Positions 1-7,397 of a stretch of 10,999 nt of DNA are shown in pieces. This DNA comes from an uncultured Clostridia bacterium (GTDB taxonomy: Bacteria; Bacillota; Clostridia; Oscillospirales; Oscillospiraceae). The stretch spans positions 1 to 10,999 of the forward strand of contig CAMWTG010000067.1 of the NCBI GenBank assembly GCA_947177115.1, written 5' to 3'. Within the stretch, counting starts at the first letter, position 1; each line of letters starts with the position of its first letter. The position numbers and the translations under genes were made by a program. The notes under the pieces are model-generated. The model searched no databases, was not told the origin of the DNA, and saw only the letters and a list, made by a program, of their open reading frames with translations.

Positions 1-525
1 GTGATAGTCCGGCAGCGTCTCCAGCAGCCGGGGGTCCAGCAGCACCGCGTCCGGCAGGCACCCGATGTGGGCCACGGACTGCTTGACGCCCCGGTGGTAG
101 ATCACGGCGAAGCGGGTGGCCTCGCTGCCGGTGCCGGCGGTGGTGGGGATGGCCAGCAGGGGGACGTTCCCCGGCGGGACGTCCTGCGCCAGGCAGTTCT
201 GGGTCAGGTCCATGTTGGCGAACCGCTTGACGCACTTGGCCACGTCCATGGCGCTGCCGCCTCCGGCGGCGGCGATGAGATCGCAGCCGGTTTCCCGGAA
301 CAGGGCCGCGGCCTCCACTGCGGACTCGTAGCTGGGATTGGGGCTGAAATGGCTGAATGTGACCACTTGGACGCCCAGCCGGGCCTCCAGGCCGTCAAAA
401 TAGGCTCCCGCCGGCAGCCGCCGGAGGGATTTGCCGCACACCAGGAAGATCCGCCGGACCTTCCCGGCGGTCAGGTATTGGTCCAGGGCGCGGTAATGGC
501 TGTCAGACGGGAGATAGAGCTGCAT
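1..525 (-). CDS. Iron-type alcohol dehydrogenase, N-terminal 175 residues (candidate phosphonoacetaldehyde reductase), cut by window edge
   Basis: The first 175 codons of a group III (iron-dependent) alcohol dehydrogenase are visible; the frame is open to base 1, so the C-terminal helical domain with the Asp/His metal ligands lies outside. The NAD(P)-binding half shows the family's AAGGGSAMDVAK segment (about residues 86-97), PTTAGTGSEAT (127-137) and PDAVLLDP (158-165). The ATG at 525 is set by GGAGGAGG six nt upstream, inside the end of the preceding gene, and only one nt separates it from that gene's TAA, so the two are translationally coupled. Enzymes of this family (FomC, PhpC) reduce phosphonoacetaldehyde to 2-hydroxyethylphosphonate in known phosphonate pathways. 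Direct coupling to a PEP mutase makes that the best guess here, but the sequence alone cannot exclude another aldehyde substrate. Confidence 0.88.
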   Translation of the reverse strand, partial: MQLYLPSDSHYRALDQYLTAGKVRRIFLVCGKSLRRLPAGAYFDGLEARLGVQVVTFSHFSPNPSYESAVEAAALFRETGCDLIAAAGGGSAMDVAKCVKRFANMDLTQNCLAQDVPPGNVPLLAIPTTAGTGSEATRFAVIYHRGVKQSVAHIGCLPDAVLLDPRLLETLPDYH

Positions 526-526
526 A

Positions 527-2536
527 TTACGCCTCCTCCGGGATCAGGCGGATGATCTCCCCAAAGGGCATCAGGGCGCGGTCCGCCTCCAGGGCCCGGT
601 GATGTTTCAGAATGGACTCCGCCGCGGCACGCATGGCGGGGACTGCGCCGCGGATGAGCTGGTTGGCATAGATGACGATGTTCACGCCCCGGCGCTTGAA
701 TTCCTCTTCCGTCACGGCGTGGAAGGAAGTGGGCACCACGACCAGGGGGGTGGCGCTGTCCTTCCGCCGGAAGTTTTCCACGAACTGGAAGATCTCATCC
801 GGCTCCTTCCGCCGGGAGTGGATCATGATGCCGTCCGCCCCGGCCTCCACAAAAGCGAAGGCACGGGTCAGTGCGTCCTCCATGCCTCTTTCCAGGATCA
901 GGCTCTCGATCCGGGCGATGATCATAAAGTCCGGGGACTTCTGGGCGCGCTTTCCGGCGGCGATCTTGGCGCTGAAAGCCTCGATGCTGTCCTGGGTCTG
1001 GACCACCTCCGCGCCGAACAGGGAGTTCTTTTTCAGCCCCGTCTTGTCCTCAATGATGACGGCGGAGACGCCCAGCTTCTCCAGGGAGCGGACGGTGTAG
1101 ACGAAATGCTCCGTCAGGCCGCCGGTGTCCCCGTCAAATATAATAGGCTTCGTGGTCACTTCTGTCAAGTCGTCAATGGTCCGGAACCGGGAGGTCATAT
1201 CCACCAGCTCGATGTCCGGCTTGCCCTTGGCGGTGGAGTCGCAGAGGCTGGACACCCACATGGCGTCAAAGGCGTAGGTATGGCCGTGGTCGTGGACGGC
1301 GGTATTCTCCACAATGAGGCCGGAGAGGCCGTCGTGGGCCTCCATGGCCGTGACGAGCCCCTTCATTTCCAGCAGCTTCCGCAGGCGGCCCCGGCGGCTG
1401 TCCGGCAGGGACAGCTCTGCCAGGGAGCGGCGTTCCAGGGCCTGGTACCGGGGGCTTTTGGCGTAGGGGAATTCCACCAGCCGCCCGCCGTAGGCGGACA
1501 GCTCGTCCAGGACCTCCGCCCGCAGGGGCTTCTGGAACCCCTCCCGCCAGTCGTCTCCGTGGACCACGATGTCGGGTTTCAGCTGCCGGAGGATGGCCTT
1601 GTAGCTCAGCTCCGTCTGCTCCACCACCCGGTCTACCCCCTTGATGCTGGCGAAAAGGGCTTTGCGCTCCGGGAAGGGCAGGAGGGGAAAGCGCTTATAG
1701 GACGCTACCGCCTGGTCGGAGAGGACGCCTACCGTCAGCTTCCCCAGCCCGGCGGCCCGGCGGAGGATGGCCATATGGCCCCCGTGGAGGACGTCGGCAG
1801 AGAAGCACATATAGACGGTGCGGTTCTCCGTCCCGGCGAGGCGGGAGGAGACCACCGCCAGATCCGAGGGATCATCGATCTCCGCGCAGAGCATATTCCG
1901 CACGTCCAGCGGCGCGATGGGGCAGGCCCCGTCCAGGGCGTTGAGGGCGTTCTCGGCGTAGCAGGAGGTCTGTCCGGCTTCGCAGAAGGCGGCGATCTGC
2001 TCCAGCCAGAGCCGCCAGTCCGCCCGCTTCAGATGGTAGAGAGGCTGGGCCGCCAGGGCTTGGTCGAAAAATTCGATGCCTACCTTAGTGATCTGACCGC
2101 CGTGAACCACCGCTTTGAAATCCTTTTCCGGCAGGGGCAGGGTGGAGCTGACGGTCATACAGCTGACGGGGCTGTGGAGGACCTGGTAAAATACCTCGTC
2201 CTCAAAAACCAGGTCGCCGTGCATCAGGATCATGTCATCGTCCAGATGCTCCCGGGCCAGATAGATGGAGTAGATATAGTTTGTCTCCGCGAATTTCGGG
2301 TTCTTGACAAAGTGAAAGTTCAGATCCAGGCCCAGCCCCTCGCAGTATTCCATCAGCGGGCCGTCAAAGGCGCCGGTCGTGACGGTCACCTCCGTGACCC
2401 CGGACTCCGACAGCTGGCGCAGCTGGCGGGAGAGGATGGTCTCCCGGGGGGATATCTCCGTCATGCACTTGGGATGGTCCGCCGTCAGGGCCCCCATGCG
2501 GCGGCCTACGCCGGAGTTGAGGATCAGCGCCTTCAT
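527..2536 (-). CDS. aepX: Three-domain fusion: nucleotidyltransferase + TagD-like cytidylyltransferase + phosphoenolpyruvate mutase
   Basis: Cytosolic enzyme of 669 residues. Residues 1-235 form a MobA/LicC-type nucleotidyltransferase with a glycine-rich signature (LNSGVGRRM), PKCM at 22-25 and a likely metal aspartate in MHGDL (105-109). Residues 240-360 form a glycerol-3-phosphate-cytidylyltransferase-like domain with HGGH (251-254), PERK (289-292) and VHGDDW (325-330); the usual GISTT end motif is not seen and SPRYQ stands near its place. Residues 385-669 are a PEP mutase with DGDTG (468-472), EDKTGLKKNS (496-505, fitting the family's EDK...NS motif), AR at 541-542 and HSRRK (573-577). The mutase makes the C-P bond by converting PEP to phosphonopyruvate. 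Fom1 of fosfomycin synthesis fuses a cytidylyltransferase to PEP mutase and makes CMP-hydroxyethylphosphonate; the extra N-terminal domain is unlike Fom1. The ATG overlaps the upstream TGA by 4 nt. Mutase assignment is firm; substrates of the two transferase domains are inferred. Confidence 0.94.
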   Translation of the reverse strand: MKALILNSGVGRRMGALTADHPKCMTEISPRETILSRQLRQLSESGVTEVTVTTGAFDGPLMEYCEGLGLDLNFHFVKNPKFAETNYIYSIYLAREHLDDDMILMHGDLVFEDEVFYQVLHSPVSCMTVSSTLPLPEKDFKAVVHGGQITKVGIEFFDQALAAQPLYHLKRADWRLWLEQIAAFCEAGQTSCYAENALNALDGACPIAPLDVRNMLCAEIDDPSDLAVVSSRLAGTENRTVYMCFSADVLHGGHMAILRRAAGLGKLTVGVLSDQAVASYKRFPLLPFPERKALFASIKGVDRVVEQTELSYKAILRQLKPDIVVHGDDWREGFQKPLRAEVLDELSAYGGRLVEFPYAKSPRYQALERRSLAELSLPDSRRGRLRKLLEMKGLVTAMEAHDGLSGLIVENTAVHDHGHTYAFDAMWVSSLCDSTAKGKPDIELVDMTSRFRTIDDLTEVTTKPIIFDGDTGGLTEHFVYTVRSLEKLGVSAVIIEDKTGLKKNSLFGAEVVQTQDSIEAFSAKIAAGKRAQKSPDFMIIARIESLILERGMEDALTRAFAFVEAGADGIMIHSRRKEPDEIFQFVENFRRKDSATPLVVVPTSFHAVTEEEFKRRGVNIVIYANQLIRGAVPAMRAAAESILKHHRALEADRALMPFGEIIRLIPEEA

Positions 2537-3054
2537 ACCGCCGCCTCCCTTTCCGTCAGGCCGAAGGAGGCCTCCAGCCGGGACACGATGGCCTCGGGGG
2601 TCTCGCTGCCATCGTTGGAAATGATCATATCGGAGGCACGTGGCTCATCGAAGGGCAGGTCCACGCCTACCACGTTTTTACCGGCGGTGTAGAGGTTCTT
2701 CTGGTTGCGGGCGAGAAGGGTCTCGCGGGTGACCTTGATGTAGATCTCCTTGTAGTTTTCGATATTTTCCCGGTTCCAGCGGCGGACCTGGCCGTACATG
2801 CAGATGCTGCACACCACCACGTCGATCCCCTGGTCCGAGAGCATCTTCGCTACGCGGAAGGTGCGGCTGGCCCCCTTGACCCGGTCCTCATCGCCATAGC
2901 CGATGTCCTCGTTGTACACCGGGCGGATCAGGTCGCCGTCCAGAAGCACCACGTTGGGCTTGCGGGACTTCAGGCGGCGGTGGAACAGACCGCCCAGGGT
3001 GGTCTTGCCCGCGCCGGACAGGCCGGTGAAAAAATATACGGTTCCTTTTTCCAT
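2533..3054 (-). CDS. APS-kinase-like (CysC-like) P-loop kinase, possible nucleotide 3'-kinase for an activated phosphonate
   Basis: A 173-residue kinase of the adenylylsulfate-kinase family. It has the P-loop GLSGAGKTT (11-19), LDGDLIR (38-44), GYGDEDR (52-58), KNLY (119-122) and GVDLPFDEP (130-138), all in the order and spacing of CysC. True CysC proteins phosphorylate the 3'-OH of APS to give PAPS and carry an FISPxR-type motif; here that place reads SICMYGQVRRWNR (83-95), so the substrate may not be APS. A CysC homologue in Campylobacter (Cj1415) phosphorylates CDP-phosphoramidate, which makes a CMP-phosphonate a reasonable candidate. No ATP sulfurylase gene is visible nearby. The ATG at 3054 follows GAGGAG with good spacing, lies 9 nt after the upstream stop, and the TGA overlaps the next gene's ATG. 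Plain PAPS synthesis for a sulfation step remains possible. Confidence 0.88.
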   Translation of the reverse strand: MEKGTVYFFTGLSGAGKTTLGGLFHRRLKSRKPNVVLLDGDLIRPVYNEDIGYGDEDRVKGASRTFRVAKMLSDQGIDVVVCSICMYGQVRRWNRENIENYKEIYIKVTRETLLARNQKNLYTAGKNVVGVDLPFDEPRASDMIISNDGSETPEAIVSRLEASFGLTEREAAV

Positions 3055-3063
3055 ATGGTCTCC

Positions 3064-5112
3064 TCAGTGATACAGCGGCTGCTCCAGAAGAGCAGGGTCC
3101 AGTTCCAGTCTGGGCATCATGTGCAGGGGCTGGTTTTTGCGGTTGACAAAGTAGAGGCCGCGCATCAGGATACGGGAGTTTTTCTTGCGGTTTTCATGGA
3201 AAGATTCCATCTGCTTCTCCAGCAGGTCCTCCTGGAACTGACGCTCTGTTTTCTCATCTATCTGTTTGTCATTCAGTGAAACCTTAACTTGCATAAAAAC
3301 TTTTTTCCAGGTTTCGCGGATGTAGTGATCCAGTGTGGAAAAGCCTTCTGTCAGTTCGTCCAACTGCTCGATCTCCATGGGCTGGCCGTCATAATACTGG
3401 AAATCATAGCCATAGTACGCATAGGCGTCCCGGAGGAAATACTCAATATACGTCCTCTCGGCGTTATTGACATAGTCATCGTATGTGCGGTAAATAGCGG
3501 CTGGGTCAAAGCCGCGGTCATTGCCCGCGTAGCTCTCCGCATCCCGCTCCCCAAATACAGAGCAGTAAGTCATGCTCTCCGTGTAGGGGACGTCCAAAAA
3601 CGCCGCCAGGGCGGTAAAGGTAGCTTTAGCGTTCAGCTTGCCGTCCTCAAAGCGGACCAGCACACAGTCCTGGTACAGGCGGTCCTGCCAGTCGATCATG
3701 AAGCTGCGGTTTAGGATCCTCTGCGTCACCGCATCAGCGACAACATGGGCGGACTCCCCCTTCTTTCCGTCCTTTTTCCGCTCATCCTCTGCTTCCAGGG
3801 TGGCATTGTACATAAATTTTACCGTGGCTCCATGGCTGTTGGTAAAGCGGCGCATGGGGGTGAATGTCTTGATATACTTGAAACCCCGGAAAATAGGGGA
3901 TGCGGCAGTTTTGTCGTACTGATCGGAGGACAGGATCGAGCTGTCCTTTGCGTTAACGCACAGGCCGTAGACAATATTGGGAAAGTGTGGCTGGAAGAAA
4001 ATAGCCGGGACAATGCGGGATGCCTTGTCCAGCGGCTTGGTGAGCCGGTAGTCGCTGAGATAGAAAGCTACAAAAATATCCTTGTCGGAGGGGTCCTTCA
4101 TCCGGCACAGCTCCCGCATGATCCGGGGACTGTTCTCCTTTTGACCATGGACAAATTCTTTCTCCGCAGCCTTGGAACTTTTGGCGCGGGCCAGGTTCTC
4201 CCGCATGTCGGCAACGATTTCCTCGATATTGCTGAACATGACGGAGGTCAGCGCCAGCAGATTGGGGTGGTTATCGAAGATCTCATTGAAAAAGTCGCCG
4301 CCATTGTGGGTGGACAATTGGGTGTGCCAGATGATTTTATTGATCTCCCGGATACCCAAGGGCTTTACCGGGCAGAGGCTGTAATCTATTCCATAGCGCT
4401 CCTTGAAGTCGATGGGGTACTGTGAAACCTCGTTGCCGATCAGGAACACAAATTTTTCGTCTTTCAGCAGGGGCCGCATATTCAGGCATTGCAGCTGCGC
4501 GCAGAATTCGGCCCAATCGGTGTAGTGCAGATAGATGTGGTTCTCTTTCCCCACAAACTCGCTCTTGCGGACGTTGTCGTTCAGATATTCCAGCTCATAC
4601 TGGGAATAGACGTCCGCGGCCAGGATGGGGTCGTCCAGATTTTTAAAAAAGTTGCGGGTGATCCGGGGGTGGTCGAAATTCTTATAATCCCCGAACCGCT
4701 CTTCCGACACGTAATAGGGGACAAAGCCCTTCTCATCAAAGGGATAGAAGCGGGCGGGCAGCTCCTCAAAGGGGAGAAAATCCTTCTGAAACAGGTAGGG
4801 GTACTTGCTCAGCAGCTTGCAGTTCTTTTCATACCGGGTCTTGAGTTCCTTCTTGTTTGGCTCATAAAAGGCTGTGGTCAGGAAATCAAAGCATTCGGCG
4901 CGGAAGTTTCCTTGATTATACAAATCGCGGAAACAGGTAAAGGAGACCTTATAGTCTCCGCCGTTCTGGAAAATGTAGACGGCGGCCTCCATCTGGGCGG
5001 CGGGGTCCTTGCCGTCCAGTTCATGGATGGCGATGCCGTAGGCGCGGCAGGCTTCTTCCACCTGGCCCAGCTGGTCCAGTTTGCGGGCGATCTCAATGGC
5101 TGTCATAGGCAT
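3064..5112 (-). CDS. Putative flagellin-modifying transferase: TPR-like N-terminus, divergent sulfotransferase-like core
   Basis: A soluble 682-residue protein without signal peptide or clear membrane segment. Residues 4-110 look like TPR-type helices (IARKLDQLGQVEEACRAYG at the start). Residues 265-300 (STHNGGDFFNEIFDNHPNLLAL) resemble the start of a sulfotransferase fold, where RSGTT-type donor loops precede a LLxxHP helix, but the Thr-rich donor loop is replaced by HNGGD. VRFEDGKLNAKATFTALAAF (486-505) followed by LDVPYTE (506-512) matches the RYEDL...FLGLP element of that fold. Residues 605-682 are charged, helical and unassigned. It is the first gene after the flagellin and the last before the kinase, so a role in moving an activated group onto flagellin is inferred. 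Start choice is open: ATG at 5112 has AAGGA only 3 nt away, while ATG at 5106 has it 9 nt away. The coding call is certain, the function is not. Confidence 0.85.
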   Translation of the reverse strand: MPMTAIEIARKLDQLGQVEEACRAYGIAIHELDGKDPAAQMEAAVYIFQNGGDYKVSFTCFRDLYNQGNFRAECFDFLTTAFYEPNKKELKTRYEKNCKLLSKYPYLFQKDFLPFEELPARFYPFDEKGFVPYYVSEERFGDYKNFDHPRITRNFFKNLDDPILAADVYSQYELEYLNDNVRKSEFVGKENHIYLHYTDWAEFCAQLQCLNMRPLLKDEKFVFLIGNEVSQYPIDFKERYGIDYSLCPVKPLGIREINKIIWHTQLSTHNGGDFFNEIFDNHPNLLALTSVMFSNIEEIVADMRENLARAKSSKAAEKEFVHGQKENSPRIMRELCRMKDPSDKDIFVAFYLSDYRLTKPLDKASRIVPAIFFQPHFPNIVYGLCVNAKDSSILSSDQYDKTAASPIFRGFKYIKTFTPMRRFTNSHGATVKFMYNATLEAEDERKKDGKKGESAHVVADAVTQRILNRSFMIDWQDRLYQDCVLVRFEDGKLNAKATFTALAAFLDVPYTESMTYCSVFGERDAESYAGNDRGFDPAAIYRTYDDYVNNAERTYIEYFLRDAYAYYGYDFQYYDGQPMEIEQLDELTEGFSTLDHYIRETWKKVFMQVKVSLNDKQIDEKTERQFQEDLLEKQMESFHENRKKNSRILMRGLYFVNRKNQPLHMMPRLELDPALLEQPLYH

Positions 5113-5124
5113 GATTCCTTTCAG

Positions 5125-5157
5125 AAAACCGGGGACGGGCCAAAGCCCGCCCCCGGT
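5125..5157 (-). terminator. Strong intrinsic-terminator-like hairpin between flagellin and the modification genes
   Basis: On the minus strand the arms ACCGGGGGCGGGC and GCCCGTCCCCGGT pair over 13 bp with one G-T wobble around a TTTG loop, followed by TTTTC. It starts 40 nt after the flagellin stop and ends 12 nt before the next ATG, with that gene's ribosome-binding site directly behind it. No convincing promoter was found between the hairpin and the flagellin, so partial read-through is the likely way the enzymes are expressed at a lower level than flagellin. Confidence 0.85.
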
Positions 5158-5196
5158 CTGCGGTTTGTGATATGATACGTTCGCCTACTGAGAAAA

Positions 5197-7236
5197 TTAG
5201 CCCAGCAGCTGGAGAACGCCCTGAGGCACCTGGTTGGCCTGGGCCAGCATGGCCTGGGCGGACTGGACCAGGATGTTGTTCTTGACGTAGCTCATCATTT
5301 CCTCGGCCACATCGGTGTCGCGGATGGTGGACTCGGCGTCCTGGATGTTCTCGGCCATCACGGACAGGTTGTTGGCGGTGTGCTCCAGACGGTTCTGGGT
5401 AGCGCCCAGGTCGCCGCGGACGGAGGACACGTAGTTGATGGCGTTGCGGATAGTCTGGATAGCAGCCTGTGCGCCTTCCTGATTGCCGATGTCAATGCCG
5501 GCAATGCCCATGGCATCGGTATGCATGTCGCCAACGGCAACGCCCAGCTGGTTGTAGCTGTCGCTGGTATCGCCGATCTGGAGGGTCAGGTTCTTGCTGG
5601 ACAGCGCGGGAGCGGCATCATCAACGCTGGCGGAGCGGTAAATCACCTTGTTGCCGCTGGCCGTAGCCAGGGAGCCGATGGAATCGGCAATGGCCTTCGC
5701 TGTCTTGGACGCGGTGGAGGCGATGGTGACATACTTGACCTTGTCGGTATTCTTTGCGCTGGCATCAGAAGCGGTGGTGAAGGCGATCTTCACCGCATTG
5801 CTGCCGGTGCCGAAGGTCAGGGTGTTGCCGGAAGCAATGGCATCGTTGTCCTTGACGGTGATCTCGGCGGCATTGTAGGTCTTCGTGGTGGAAGTGCTGC
5901 CGGTCTTCGCGGTGATCATCTTCTGGGCTTCTTCGTAGGTGGGGTATGCGGCGGTGGAATTGCCGGTGTAGTCAACGTGGAGCTTGTTACCGGTACCAGC
6001 GGAAATCGTGAAGTTATTAACGGTCTTGTTGGTCAGCTGGGCAATGGCCTCCTTGATCTGGGCGGCGCTGCCCTTGACATTGCTGACATCAATTACATCC
6101 GTGCCGGACAGGGTGCTGGTAGCGCTGACCTTGAACTTGAAGGTCGTGCCAGTGGTGGAGCCAATACCACCAATAGTAATGGTGTTCCCTTCCTGAACCA
6201 TGCTGGCCGTAATTGTAGCGCTGATACCGGCGCGGGTTCCACCATCGGCAGCCACGGCGCGCTTGATCTCGGTGATATCACAGGTGGTATCGCCAGTCGG
6301 CTTTACTGTACCGCCAATTGTCACCTTCTGGCCGATGAAGTCATCAAACAAACTGACAACGCCACTAGTGACAGCTGTTGCAGTAGCTTTCGTTGCAGTG
6401 GAACCAACGCCCTTAAAGCTAAACTTCAGACTGCTGCCGTCTACGGATGCAGTAAACCATGCAGCTGTACTGCCAGTACCAAGCTTCAGAGCGTTAGCGG
6501 CAGCAGTGCCAGTGATTTTCGCGGCGAGCTTGGCAAGCAGATCACCCTTCGTTGCGTTAGCAGCAGTTGCCGTAGCGGTAAATGTTTGATTACCAATTTT
6601 CACGGAAAGCGTAGCGCCGTTTGCAGAAGTAGCGGGAATTGCCAGCTTGCTCAGGTCAACCACAAACTCGGGCGGGACTTCATCAACGCCATCCTGCAGG
6701 TGCGTATCAGATGCAGTAGAGCCGGAATAGGTGAGAGCAATGGTAGCATTGCCGCCGCCAGTGGTCACATCCTGGGTAGTAGCCTTGACATCGAACGCAT
6801 CGCCGTTCATCGCCATGGAACCGTCCAGCAGCTTGATGCCGTTGAAGTTGGCGGAGTCGGCGATACGGTTGATCTCGGTCTTGAGGGCGTCCACTTCCTT
6901 CTGGAGGTTGGCGCGGTCGACCTCGTTGTCATAGGTGCCGTTGGCGGACTGGGTAGCCAGGTAGTCCATGCGGTTGAGCATGTCCTGGATCTCCTGCATG
7001 GCGCCCTCGGCGGTCTTCACCAGGGAGATGCCGTCCTTGACGTTCTTCTGAGCGGCCTCCAGGCCGGTGATCTGGGCGCGCATCTTCTCGGAAATAGCCA
7101 GACCGGCGGCATCGTCACCGGCGCGGTTGATCTTGTAGCCGGAGGAGAGCTTCTCCAGGTTCTTGGACAGAGCGCTGGTGTTGGTGTTGTAGTTGCGGTA
7201 GGCGTTCATCGCCATGATATTATGCTGAATTCTCAT
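5197..7236 (-). CDS. fliC: Flagellin, large form with long Ser/Thr-rich variable domain
   Basis: This is the filament subunit, exported by the flagellar type III apparatus. The conserved N-terminal D0/D1 region covers residues 1-140 (MRIQHNIMAMNAYRN, then LSSGYKINRAGDDAAGLAIS) and the C-terminal D1/D0 region covers about 575-679, ending GVLQLLG. The TLR5 contact residues R89, L93 and E114 by alignment to Salmonella FliC are present. The middle (about 145-565) is rich in Thr, Ser, Ala and Gly, beta-like, and seems to hold three diverged modules near 207-276, 350-425 and 470-536. It contains one cysteine (residue 319), uncommon in flagellins. At 679 residues it is far longer than minimal flagellins (about 270-300) and longer than FliC (about 500). 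GGAGG lies six nt before the ATG. Expression is likely SigD dependent. The linked enzyme genes suggest that it is post-translationally modified. Confidence 0.98.
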   Translation of the reverse strand: MRIQHNIMAMNAYRNYNTNTSALSKNLEKLSSGYKINRAGDDAAGLAISEKMRAQITGLEAAQKNVKDGISLVKTAEGAMQEIQDMLNRMDYLATQSANGTYDNEVDRANLQKEVDALKTEINRIADSANFNGIKLLDGSMAMNGDAFDVKATTQDVTTGGGNATIALTYSGSTASDTHLQDGVDEVPPEFVVDLSKLAIPATSANGATLSVKIGNQTFTATATAANATKGDLLAKLAAKITGTAAANALKLGTGSTAAWFTASVDGSSLKFSFKGVGSTATKATATAVTSGVVSLFDDFIGQKVTIGGTVKPTGDTTCDITEIKRAVAADGGTRAGISATITASMVQEGNTITIGGIGSTTGTTFKFKVSATSTLSGTDVIDVSNVKGSAAQIKEAIAQLTNKTVNNFTISAGTGNKLHVDYTGNSTAAYPTYEEAQKMITAKTGSTSTTKTYNAAEITVKDNDAIASGNTLTFGTGSNAVKIAFTTASDASAKNTDKVKYVTIASTASKTAKAIADSIGSLATASGNKVIYRSASVDDAAPALSSKNLTLQIGDTSDSYNQLGVAVGDMHTDAMGIAGIDIGNQEGAQAAIQTIRNAINYVSSVRGDLGATQNRLEHTANNLSVMAENIQDAESTIRDTDVAEEMMSYVKNNILVQSAQAMLAQANQVPQGVLQLLG

Positions 7237-7391
7237 GATTTACCTCCATAGTTATCCAGCGAGCGCGATCCATGCGTTCGCTCCATTTGGTTGAGCGCCG
7301 CCCATCCCAGGCATCCGGCCGGACTGCCCGGAGCGCTTGGCGCGGTGTGAGGCCCCGGCGGGCCTGCGCTGACCCGCCGAAACCGTTTACA
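7237..7391 (-). promoter_or_regulatory. Flagellin mRNA leader with hairpins and regularly spaced GGA motifs (possible CsrA target)
   Basis: About 155 nt lie between the predicted SigD start and the flagellin ATG. On the transcript a 6-bp perfect hairpin (AGGCCC, loop GCCG, GGGCCT) sits at 7365-7350. A second one (GAGCG and CGCTC arms, 7283-7261) carries ATGGAT in its loop. GGA trinucleotides occur at 7284-7282, 7271-7269, 7257-7255 and in the Shine-Dalgarno (7247-7243), about 10-14 nt apart. CsrA binds GGA in hairpin loops and at the Shine-Dalgarno of the flagellin gene hag in Bacillus; control of that type here is inferred. Confidence 0.45.
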
Positions 7392-7397
7392 CCCATA

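Noticed and set aside
599..2692. Long plus-strand reading frame (697 codons) opposite the PEP mutase fusion
   Set aside because: It has no recognisable domain, is rich in Gly, Gln and His, lies antisense to a gene with clear motifs, and is expected from high GC at third positions.
5158..5196. Possible separate promoter (TATCAT-like) for the 682-aa gene
   Set aside because: No -35 element at acceptable spacing and no SigD motif; read-through from flagellin is simpler.
5380..7251. Long plus-strand reading frame (623 codons) opposite the flagellin gene
   Set aside because: Low-complexity Gly/Val/Ala composition with no ribosome-binding site; the flagellin on the other strand is certain.
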